Source of the DNA: Leptospiraceae bacterium
GTDB lineage: Bacteria; Spirochaetota; Leptospiria; Leptospirales; Leptospiraceae
Assembly: GCA_015075105.1 (NCBI GenBank)
Contig: JABTUZ010000001.1
Coordinates: 817,001 to 881,000 of the forward strand
Direction of reading: 5' to 3'
DNA: 64,000 bases
The position numbers and the translations under genes were made by a program. The notes under the pieces were generated by a model. That model saw only the letters and a program-made list of their open reading frames with translations, was not told the origin of the DNA and made no database searches. Positions within the stretch are counted from its first letter, which is position 1. Each line of letters opens with the position of its first letter. This document shows positions 8,744-15,280 of this stretch, piece by piece.

Positions 8744-8790
8744 TAAAATGATTCTAAAAAAACTTGCAAATTTTTAGAACTATCTTAAAT
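8744..8790. promoter_or_regulatory. Two Fur/PerR-like sites upstream of coxB
   Basis: TAAAATGATTCTA (8744-8756) is an imperfect 6-1-6 palindrome; its complement TAGAATCATTTTA shares TAGAATCATT with the peroxiredoxin box at 4011-4027. A second, weaker copy, TTTAGAACTATCTTAAA (8773-8789), has the same outer arms. They lie 60-105 bases before the coxB ATG. A TTGCAA (8764-8769) / TAAATT (8786-8791) promoter would have the second site between its elements. The binding protein is inferred from pattern alone. Confidence 0.4.
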
Positions 8791-8849
8791 TGTTCAAATC
8801 TGTGGTCAATATTCTTAAATTTTGACCTCTACAAGTGAGGTTCTTACCA

Positions 8850-9581
8850 ATGAACTTATTACCCGAAAATATCAGCACTTTCGGTACTCAAATAGATTCC
8901 CTGACTACAACTATAACTTATTTTGCGGTAATTTGGTTTTTTGTAGCCTTTGGGACTCTTATGAGTTTTTTAATATTGTATAGAAGAAGAAATGGCGTAA
9001 AAGCACACTATATCACCGGAAACACTTGGAAGGAAGCTAAGATCTTAGCGTTTTTTGTATTTTTGGTAGTATTAAGCGATTTATATATAGACATATTGAA
9101 TACAGGTGTTTGGAATCATATCAAAACCTATATCCCTCAATCCGAGGAAGTCGTAAAGATCAATGCTTTTCAGTGGAGCTGGTCTTATACATACCCGGGG
9201 CCTGACGGAAAGTTAAATACGGAAGATGACAAAGAGGCTTATGAGCTTCATGTTCCAATTGGCAAGAAGGTAGTGTTTGATCTAACTTCCAGAGATGTAG
9301 TGCATAGTTTTTGGGTGAAGGAGCTTAGGCTAAAACAAGATGCAGTTCCTGGCAGGACAATCAAGGGTTGGTTTGAAACAACTAAAATAGGCAAGTATGA
9401 AATCATGTGTGCAGAAATTTGTGGACTGAACCATTCTATGATGAAGGGCACTCTAATCGTAGATTCTTTGGATGATTATCGTAAATTTACAAACCAATTG
9501 TATGGGATTGCAGAGCAGAAACCGGCTTCAATCACCGGTACTCCTATGGAAAACAAAATAAAAAATAAGGAGGGAAAATAA
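8850..9581 (+). CDS. coxB: Cytochrome c oxidase subunit II
   Basis: 243 residues. The ATG at 8850 follows AGTGAGG (8834-8840), so it is preferred over an in-frame GTG at 8835. Two N-terminal membrane helices (about 22-44 and 65-83) precede the periplasmic cupredoxin domain. The CuA site is complete: H152 in VVHSFWV, then C187, C191, H195 and M198 in CAEICGLNHSMM. NAFQWSWSY is the aromatic patch for electron entry. There is no fused C-terminal cytochrome c, so this is not a classical caa3 subunit II. The stop overlaps the coxA ATG (TAATG). Confidence 0.96.
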   Translation: MNLLPENISTFGTQIDSLTTTITYFAVIWFFVAFGTLMSFLILYRRRNGVKAHYITGNTWKEAKILAFFVFLVVLSDLYIDILNTGVWNHIKTYIPQSEEVVKINAFQWSWSYTYPGPDGKLNTEDDKEAYELHVPIGKKVVFDLTSRDVVHSFWVKELRLKQDAVPGRTIKGWFETTKIGKYEIMCAEICGLNHSMMKGTLIVDSLDDYRKFTNQLYGIAEQKPASITGTPMENKIKNKEGK

Positions 9582-11251
9582 TGACCTTGACTCATGAAGA
9601 AAGTTTTATTCGTAAATATATATTTTCAACCGATCACAAAATGATTGGTAAACAGTATTTTATTGCAGGGCTATTTATGGCTTTTGTTGGAGGATTTTTA
9701 GCGTATGTTTTTAGGATGCAGCTTGCCTACCCCGGGCAGAGCATTCCATTGTACGGAAAATTAACTCCTATCGGTTACAACTCAATGGTTACTATGCACG
9801 GGACTGTAATGATTTTCTGGGTGGCAATGCCTTTGCTTCTAAGTGCTGCAGGAAATATACTGATTCCACTCATGCTCGGCACAGACGATATGGTTTTTCC
9901 AAAATTAAACATGCTATCGTTTTGGGTATTTTTTATTAGCATGGTTATTCTACTCGCTTCATTTTTTGTTCCCGGTGGTGCCTTTGGTGGCGGTTGGACA
10001 GCCTATCCTCCTTTATCTGCCGATGGATACCCAAAAACTCCTCCTCCACTTTATTCAGGGGGAACTCTTTGGGTAATTGCAGTTGCACTCGAATTTGTTT
10101 CCATGCTCATGGGTGGGATTAATTTCATCGTCACCACAGTCAACAAAAGAGCTAAAGGTATGGGTTTTATGGACATGCCTATAATGATCTGGATGTTGAA
10201 TTTAGCTTCCATTATTTTTATGCTCTCTGTGGGACCTTTAATCGCAGGGGCAATCATGCTACTTTTAGATCGAACGATTGGAACTGGTTTTTACGATCCT
10301 GCAAGGGGTGGGGACCCAGTTTTATTCCAGCATTTCTTCTGGTTTTTTGGCCACCCTGAAGTGTATGTTTTACTTTGGCCAAGCCTTGGAATGGTAGGTG
10401 AAATTATTACAAACTTTTCCAGAAAACCTCTTTTTGGATACAAAACAATCGTAATAGCATCCGTTCTGTCCGGTTTTCTTAGTATAATTGTTTGGGCACA
10501 CCACCAGTTTATTGCAGGGATAGACCCAAGGATGGCGAATTTTTTTAGTATTACTACGATCATTATTTCCATTCCTTTCGCGGTAATAGTATTTTCTTAT
10601 ATTGCTACATTTTTTAGAGGCTCTATAGAATTCAAGGTTCCAAATCTATTTGCAATCGGAATGCTTGCAGAATTTTTAGTAGGTGGGGTGACAGGAATTT
10701 ATTTAGGTTCTAGTGCATTCGATATTTATGCGCACGATACTTACTTTGTAATTGCCCACTTTCATTATACACTAATTCCAATAGTGTTCTTTGGAGGACT
10801 TGCAGGTACGTATTATTGGTACCCTAAAATTATCGGAAGAAAGATGAACGAGACTTTGGGGCAAATTCATTTTTGGCTTACCGCTATTTTCTTTAATATG
10901 ATATTTATGCCTTTGTTTTTTTCGGGCATGAAAGGAGAGCATAGAAGAATTTTTAGCTACACTGCGTTTGAGTCTCTAAAGTCCAATGAGGGAATTCGAG
11001 TGATTGCAACTATTGCAACAATTGGTCTCATTTTATCCCAAGCTGTGTTTCTATTCAATTTTATTGTAAGTCTTTTTAAAGGAGAAAAAGCAGAAAAAAA
11101 TCCTTGGAAATCGAATACATTAGAGTGGGTCGCTGACTCTCCGCCACCTCACGGCAATTTTCATTCAGAGATACAAGTGTATAGAGGGGCTTATGAATAC
11201 AGTGTGCCAAACAGGAACTCAGACTATTGGCCACAAAATGAAAAAAATTAG
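9581..11251 (+). CDS. coxA: Cytochrome c oxidase subunit I, A-type, without the K-channel lysine
   Basis: 556 residues, about twelve membrane spans. Heme and CuB ligands are present: H73 (TMHG), H258 with cross-link partner Y262 and E260 in GHPEVY, H307/H308 in WAHHQF, H393/H395 in AHFHY. The D-channel Asp is D103 in DDMVFP. By its HPEVY glutamate it is A1-like. In helix VIII, where Paracoccus-type enzymes read P-T-G-x-K-V-F, this protein reads IPFAVIVFSY (331-340), so both the K-channel Lys and Thr are replaced (I336, F333). It reduces O2 to water with proton pumping in relatives. A strong SD (AAGGAGGG) precedes the ATG. Confidence 0.96.
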   Translation: MTLTHEESFIRKYIFSTDHKMIGKQYFIAGLFMAFVGGFLAYVFRMQLAYPGQSIPLYGKLTPIGYNSMVTMHGTVMIFWVAMPLLLSAAGNILIPLMLGTDDMVFPKLNMLSFWVFFISMVILLASFFVPGGAFGGGWTAYPPLSADGYPKTPPPLYSGGTLWVIAVALEFVSMLMGGINFIVTTVNKRAKGMGFMDMPIMIWMLNLASIIFMLSVGPLIAGAIMLLLDRTIGTGFYDPARGGDPVLFQHFFWFFGHPEVYVLLWPSLGMVGEIITNFSRKPLFGYKTIVIASVLSGFLSIIVWAHHQFIAGIDPRMANFFSITTIIISIPFAVIVFSYIATFFRGSIEFKVPNLFAIGMLAEFLVGGVTGIYLGSSAFDIYAHDTYFVIAHFHYTLIPIVFFGGLAGTYYWYPKIIGRKMNETLGQIHFWLTAIFFNMIFMPLFFSGMKGEHRRIFSYTAFESLKSNEGIRVIATIATIGLILSQAVFLFNFIVSLFKGEKAEKNPWKSNTLEWVADSPPPHGNFHSEIQVYRGAYEYSVPNRNSDYWPQNEKN

Positions 11252-11260
11252 AGAGGGTTT

Positions 11261-11862
11261 ATGACTACTGCAAATACAATGCCAAATAACGTATCTATCG
11301 TGCCTAAGGGAAGACTCGCATTTTGGGTTTTGATTACCGGAGAGATTGCGATCTTTGGAGGCCTTATCGCAACATACATTTTACTTAGATTGAGATACCC
11401 TGAGTGGGCAGAACAAACCGCACTCACTTCTACACCACTTGGGGCGTTGAATACCTTTGTGTTACTTTCCAGTAGTTATACAATTGTTTTGGCTCATTCT
11501 TACGCTGCAAAAAAAGATTTTCAGAAAGCGTTTTACCTTATGCTTTTTACGGTATTTTGTGGTTTTATTTTTCTTGGGGTAAAGACAATAGAATATTCCC
11601 ATGAAATTTCACTCAGATTGACTCTTACTTCACCCGGGCTTGTAGCATCCGGTAAAGGGATCGGATCTTCTGGACATTTTACTATACTATGACTGGATTA
11701 CACGCAATCCACGTATTAGTCGGGATGACGATTATTTCTATCGTTATGTTTCAAGTGAAAAAAGGAAAAAACCTACACAGGGTAGAGTTAGTGGGTCTTT
11801 ACTGGCACATGGTGGATATTATTTGGATTTTTATATTTCCAATGCTGTACATTGCAAAATAG
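11261..11862 (+). pseudogene. coxC: Cytochrome c oxidase subunit III, in two frames (frameshift or split gene)
   Basis: The first frame (11261-11692, 143 codons) has the N-terminal half of subunit III: FWVLITGEIAIFGGLIATYI and later helices, ending SSGHFTIL then TGA. The C-terminal half, starting MTGLHAIHVLVG and including GLYWHMVDIIWIFIFP, lies in the next frame at 11689-11862. One extra T in the TTTT run at 11677-11680 would give HFYYTMTGLH and a continuous ~200-residue protein, normal for the family. Alternatively the stop and second start overlap as ATGA (11689-11692), so two coupled half-proteins are possible. A SD (GAGAGGG) precedes 11261. No classical slippery heptamer is present. Confidence 0.85.
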
Positions 11863-11873
11863 AGGAGAATTCT

Positions 11874-12197
11874 ATGCAAAAAAATGAAACTACCGAAGAA
11901 ATTGAGTACCACGGGCACCCTAATTATTTTCTAATATATACAGTTCTTGTAGGATTTTTATTGATAAGTTTGGTTGCAGATTGGATTCCTAATCATAAAA
12001 TAGCTGTCTATTTGATTTTTGTAACTGCAATTATAAAAGCCTATTTAGTGATCGCAAACTTTATGCACTTAAAATACGAGCCTTACGCTCTTATCGTCCT
12101 TTTTGGGTTTGGGGTTTGTGTCGGTTTATTTTTCTTTTTCGGAGTGTACCCGGATACCGTGATTGTACCTTTGGAAGTAGTGAAAAAACCTTTTTGA
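11874..12197 (+). CDS. Cytochrome c oxidase subunit IV (prokaryotic COX4/CyoD type)
   Basis: 107 residues from the ATG at 11874, which follows AGAGGAGAA (11861-11869). Three hydrophobic spans. FVTAIIKAYLVIANFMHLKYE is the hallmark of prokaryotic subunit IV (K-x-x-x-V...F-M-H-L). The protein stabilises the subunit I-III assembly in relatives. It begins 12 bases after the C-terminal coxC frame and ends one base before the next gene. Confidence 0.88.
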   Translation: MQKNETTEEIEYHGHPNYFLIYTVLVGFLLISLVADWIPNHKIAVYLIFVTAIIKAYLVIANFMHLKYEPYALIVLFGFGVCVGLFFFFGVYPDTVIVPLEVVKKPF

Positions 12198-12198
12198 A

Positions 12199-12780
12199 AT
12201 GAGTGCAACAAATAAAGAAATAGCAATGAAAAGTGAAATCATCCCAAGTGCTTATCTTGGGATGATAATGTATTTGTTTACTGAAGTCATGTTTTTTTCT
12301 GCTCTTATCAGTGCTTATATAGTCGGGAAGGCAGGATCCATGGTTCCATGGCCACCGGAAAATCAACCGAGACTCCCTGTAGAGATTACATTTTTCAACA
12401 CACTAATATTAATTTTCAGCTCTTTTACAATGTATTTTATTTTTCGATCCAATGAAAAACAAAAAATCCAAAAACTTCTTTTAGCTACAATTCTACTTGG
12501 AACAACTTTTCTGTTGATTCAAGGGTATGAATGGGTGCGTTTGATTGGTTTTGGAATGACTACTACATCCAATTTATTTGCAGGATTTTTTTACACTATT
12601 GTGGGTGCTCACGGTCTGCACGTAGTGATAGGAGTTGTAGCTCTTTCCTACTCTCTATATAGATTCAATCAAAGTAATGACTTAAGTGAGTCTAGGGTTT
12701 CATTACAGGCTGTGGGGATCTATTGGTTCTTTGTAGTTTACCTTTGGCCGTTTTTATACTATCTTTTATATTTATACTGA
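12199..12780 (+). CDS. Second cytochrome c oxidase subunit III-family protein
   Basis: 193 residues with five hydrophobic spans. YLFTEVMFFSALISAYIV, PVEITFFNTLILIFSSFTM, the GYEW segment, GFFYTIVGAHGLHVVIGV and the closing GIYWFFVVYLWPFLYYLL all match subunit III, with the conserved helix III Glu in FTEVMFF. It is clearly homologous to, but distinct from, the broken coxC upstream. If that gene is non-functional this protein may be the working subunit III; if both are intact the oxidase has two subunit III-like chains. Confidence 0.88.
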   Translation: MSATNKEIAMKSEIIPSAYLGMIMYLFTEVMFFSALISAYIVGKAGSMVPWPPENQPRLPVEITFFNTLILIFSSFTMYFIFRSNEKQKIQKLLLATILLGTTFLLIQGYEWVRLIGFGMTTTSNLFAGFFYTIVGAHGLHVVIGVVALSYSLYRFNQSNDLSESRVSLQAVGIYWFFVVYLWPFLYYLLYLY

Positions 12781-12781
12781 T

Positions 12782-12946
12782 ATGATAGACTTATTTTTTT
12801 CTTGTAGCGTATGTGGGGGACCGGTAAGTAAGAATGCCTTAGACGCTTATTTGTTCATCACAATTTTAATGACAAGTTTACCAGTTATCTTAATCGGTAT
12901 ATTTTTTTTTCTTGTAAAAAGAAGAATCAAAGATGAGTCTAAGTGA
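12782..12946 (+). CDS. 54-residue membrane protein with Cys-x2-Cys, end of cox operon
   Basis: ATG at 12782 opens one base after the stop of the second subunit III gene and runs 54 codons to TGA at 12944-12946. The N-terminus holds SCSVCGGP (C8, C11), a hydrophobic span follows at about 23-46 (AYLFITILMTSLPVILIGIF), and the tail is basic (KRRIKDESK). There is no separate ribosome-binding site, so translation would be coupled. I do not recognise a named family. The cysteine pair next to a membrane helix in an oxidase operon suggests a metal or redox assembly role; this is inference. Confidence 0.6.
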   Translation: MIDLFFSCSVCGGPVSKNALDAYLFITILMTSLPVILIGIFFFLVKRRIKDESK

Positions 12947-13024
12947 GCTATATTTTTTTAAAATTTTATATCGTTGTCCTAATTTTTATGTAGAATAAAT
13001 TTTTGTTAGTAATTTCTCTTGAGG

Positions 13025-13966
13025 CTATTTATTTATAAGTGATGCCACCTTTTCTGCAATAGATACTTTGGCAGTGGAGCCTGAATTGAATTCTAAAAAA
13101 TCTGACTCCATTCCATCTGAAAATATTACTCCTTTTTCAGGCATTAAACTTTCTATTACGAGTTCACTTTGGGAAGTGATTTCCCCTGCAACAAGATCTG
13201 CACCACTCCACTTGCTGACAAATGGCTCTCTAACTATAAATGTGAGTTTTTTGGCTTCCCAGTTTGGAGTTTTTTTATTCGATGATTTTTTCGAATTCGA
13301 TTGCGAATTTTTTTTAAACTTATTTATTCCTTCAGTCATGTTAAATAGAGAACTTAACCAACCGGTAGCTCCAATAGGAGTGGACACAATAATTCCACTG
13401 GAAGAGTGCCTTTCTGTTTTTTCTCCAAATTGCAAAGAGTATCTCGCACTAATATGAGAATTTGCACCTATAAAAAAATCATTGCAAGCGTACAAGAATT
13501 GTCCATCCGTTAAATCTACTCTCGCCATTGTAATCTTTTTAGTTTGGAATTCATTTTTTTCTATTTTTTGAATAGTTTGGGTTACTTCATTTTCTCTAAA
13601 TGGGAGAAGAACTCCGTCAAACCTTTCCGGGTCTGGGTTTACGGCTAAAATGTTTTGTGAGTTTAAATATTTGGCTACATTGATTACAAGCCCATCTTGA
13701 CCGAGAGTTAAGATTAAATCTTTTTTCCCAAACACAAAATTTGGCAAAAAGTTTCTATCTATGATCTGAAATCTTATGGAAGAGGGAATAGACTTCACTA
13801 CAAGGTCTTTTGCCCTGTGGTAGTTTTCGTATTCTAATTCATAGTCTGCAAAAGACTGCCCACGCTTTTCAATGTAAAATTTGGCTTGCCCTTTGGTGTT
13901 AAATCTTTTAATATTATCTTCAAGGCGGGTGAGTCTTGTAACAATAATAATTTTATCTATTTCCAA
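13025..13966 (-). CDS. NAD kinase family protein, NADK2 (mitochondrial)-like
   Basis: 313 residues. The usual GGDG motif appears as LTLGQDGLV (about 87-95; G89-Q90-D91-G92). It is followed by AVNPDPERFDGVLLPF, which resembles the corresponding segment of human mitochondrial NADK2 (GVNTDPERSEGHL) more than the GVN-x-G-x-LGF of ordinary bacterial NAD kinases. ACNDFFIGANSHISARYS, SSGIIVSTPIGATGWLSS, the FIVREPF segment and the late EFNSGS-x-A tract keep the same order as NADK2. The likely reaction is phosphorylation of NAD(H) to NADP(H), if the Gly-to-Gln change is tolerated. No other NAD kinase gene is in the window. Confidence 0.75.
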   Translation of the reverse strand: MEIDKIIIVTRLTRLEDNIKRFNTKGQAKFYIEKRGQSFADYELEYENYHRAKDLVVKSIPSSIRFQIIDRNFLPNFVFGKKDLILTLGQDGLVINVAKYLNSQNILAVNPDPERFDGVLLPFRENEVTQTIQKIEKNEFQTKKITMARVDLTDGQFLYACNDFFIGANSHISARYSLQFGEKTERHSSSGIIVSTPIGATGWLSSLFNMTEGINKFKKNSQSNSKKSSNKKTPNWEAKKLTFIVREPFVSKWSGADLVAGEITSQSELVIESLMPEKGVIFSDGMESDFLEFNSGSTAKVSIAEKVASLINK

Positions 13967-14011
13967 GGATCCCTCTATCTTGTATTATCATCTAATATAA
14001 AATCTAATGTT

Positions 14012-14203
14012 TCATGAATATTTTTTTTTTGCATTTTTTATTTTGATCTTTTTGTATGCAGCTAAACCTAATTTTTGAATTGAAACGGACAGAGTGTATT
14101 TAAAAAAGCTATAGGGTGAATTGATCACTCCTTCAAAATCATTGGTTTTTTCTTTATTTGTCTTTTCTCGAAGTTTGTTCATTCCTTGCTCAATAATTCC
14201 CAT
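14012..14203 (-). CDS. Possible small basic protein (63 residues)
   Basis: Reads MGIIEQGMNKLREK... and ends in a lysine-rich tail. Composition is protein-like (a SPYSFFKYTLSVSIQKLGLAAY stretch between charged ends), but there is no good ribosome-binding site before 14203; an internal ATG at residue 8 has AAGGA too close to it. It overlaps the next small frame by 14 bases. Existence is uncertain and no family is recognised. Confidence 0.3.
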   Translation of the reverse strand: MGIIEQGMNKLREKTNKEKTNDFEGVINSPYSFFKYTLSVSIQKLGLAAYKKIKIKNAKKKYS

Positions 14204-14453
14204 AGATAAGAGTATTGTAACAATTACAAAGGTTCCTTACTAAAATTTTATTATAAATGGTATACCTGCAAAAAGTCGTTTTTTGAAAAAGCAATTGTTC
14301 AAAAAGCAAATAAAAGTGCCATTTTATAGCGTTGTAAAAAGCCCTGAAAGGGGTTTTTGCAGTAGCGTCATAAATATCCCAATTGAACAAAGATAAGAAA
14401 AGATCAAAGTCATACAAATTTTCTTTCTTTAGCTTGGAGACAATTTGAGCCAT
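14190..14453 (-). CDS. Possible small protein coupled to the methyltransferase gene (87 residues)
   Basis: The ATG at 14453 lies five bases after the methyltransferase stop, and the purine-rich GAAGGAAG overlapping that stop is a well-spaced ribosome-binding site, so coupled translation is plausible. The first ~45 residues (MAQIVSKLKKENLYDFDLFL...) look protein-like; the rest is rich in Tyr/Cys/Asn and less convincing. A terminator-like hairpin lies inside the frame (14336-14358), which argues against it. No family is recognised. Confidence 0.35.
   Translation of the reverse strand: MAQIVSKLKKENLYDFDLFLSLFNWDIYDATAKTPFRAFYNAIKWHFYLLFEQLLFQKTTFCRYTIYNKILVRNLCNCYNTLIYGNY
14336..14358. terminator. 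Candidate bidirectional terminator hairpin
   Basis: AAAAAG, then CCCT-GAA-AGGG, then GTTTTT form a short GC stem extended by A/T pairs across one G/G mismatch. The A and T flanks make it readable as a terminator from either strand. It could end the methyltransferase transcript. The short stem and its position inside a possible small gene keep this uncertain. Confidence 0.4.
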
Positions 14454-14457
14454 GAAA

Positions 14458-15219
14458 CTATCTTCCTTCTACGTCCAATAGCTTCGTCATTTTTACAAGA
14501 ATTCTTATTATAATATAAATACTCGCCCCAACTCCAAAAAATACTATTTGAGTAGGTTTTAGCATATTCCAAAATCCATCAAAACTAAATCCAAGCTCGT
14601 TAAAAAACATGATTAAGACATCGTACAGAGTAAAGAAAAAAACTAAGCCAAAAAATCCAGGATATTCTCTTTTTAAAACATTTTTAAACGAAAAACTCAT
14701 ATCCGGTTTACGGAAGTTTTTAAAACAAGGAATAATCGCAGGTGTGGAGTTCGCCCATTTCAGATAGTCGTCACCAAATTTACCGCGAAGAAATTGTTCT
14801 TCTGTAAACATAATTCTTTCGTAATAGAACCAATAGAACAAGATAAAAATTAACACAAAAGAAAAGTCTCTAAAAAACAGAACAAGACCAAAGAACATAA
14901 AAAAATTTCCGACGTATAATGGATGGCGAACTGTAGAATATATCCCTGTTTGGTTGACTACATCTGCAATTTGGACTTTCGTATTTCTTCCAGATGTCCT
15001 TGCCGGGGCGAAGCCAACTACTATAGATCGAATGAGTAAACCAAAAAGACTAACTAAAATACAAAATCCTACCCAAATTAAATTATCTTCGTATCTGAAA
15101 TTTAGGTATTTATAACCCGGAATATAAAATGCTGAAAGAAGCAAGATGAAAACCGGTATATACGATCTCCAACGAAACAGAAAACTTCCTTGTTTTTCAA
15201 ATTCTTCAATTAGTGCCAT
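14458..15219 (-). CDS. ICMT-like membrane methyltransferase (LmtA-type candidate)
   Basis: 253 residues with five or six membrane spans. The isoprenylcysteine/phospholipid methyltransferase signature is clear: YSTVRHPLYVGN (RHP at 98-100) and, about 40 residues on, EEQFLRGKFGDDYLKW followed by a Pro-rich P-A-I-I-P turn, which form the SAM-binding C-terminal half. In Leptospira the ICMT-like enzyme LmtA methylates a lipid A phosphate; given the probable host, that is the leading candidate role, but methylation of another lipid is possible. It is divergent from an acyltransferase gene with only 61 bases between, a context favouring lipid metabolism. Confidence 0.8.
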   Translation of the reverse strand: MALIEEFEKQGSFLFRWRSYIPVFILLLSAFYIPGYKYLNFRYEDNLIWVGFCILVSLFGLLIRSIVVGFAPARTSGRNTKVQIADVVNQTGIYSTVRHPLYVGNFFMFFGLVLFFRDFSFVLIFILFYWFYYERIMFTEEQFLRGKFGDDYLKWANSTPAIIPCFKNFRKPDMSFSFKNVLKREYPGFFGLVFFFTLYDVLIMFFNELGFSFDGFWNMLKPTQIVFFGVGASIYIIIRILVKMTKLLDVEGR

Positions 15220-15280
15220 TTTTTCTCCTTATTTAGAAAACTGCTTGCTATACATAGATGAAAATTTTAGATTTCAGTTT

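Larger units (their letters stand above)
13967..14457. other. 491-base interval with only weak small coding candidates
   Basis: Between the NADK-like gene and the methyltransferase gene, both on the minus strand, the sequence is AT-rich with no large gene. It holds two overlapping small minus-strand reading frames and one symmetrical hairpin, each listed separately. I see no tRNA, repeat or riboswitch in it. Confidence 0.5.

Noticed and set aside
11671-11692. Programmed -1 ribosomal frameshift in coxC
   Set aside because: Zero-frame codons around the T run do not form an X-XXY-YYZ slippery heptamer, and four Ts are too few for likely transcriptional slippage. A simple indel or a split gene is more economical.
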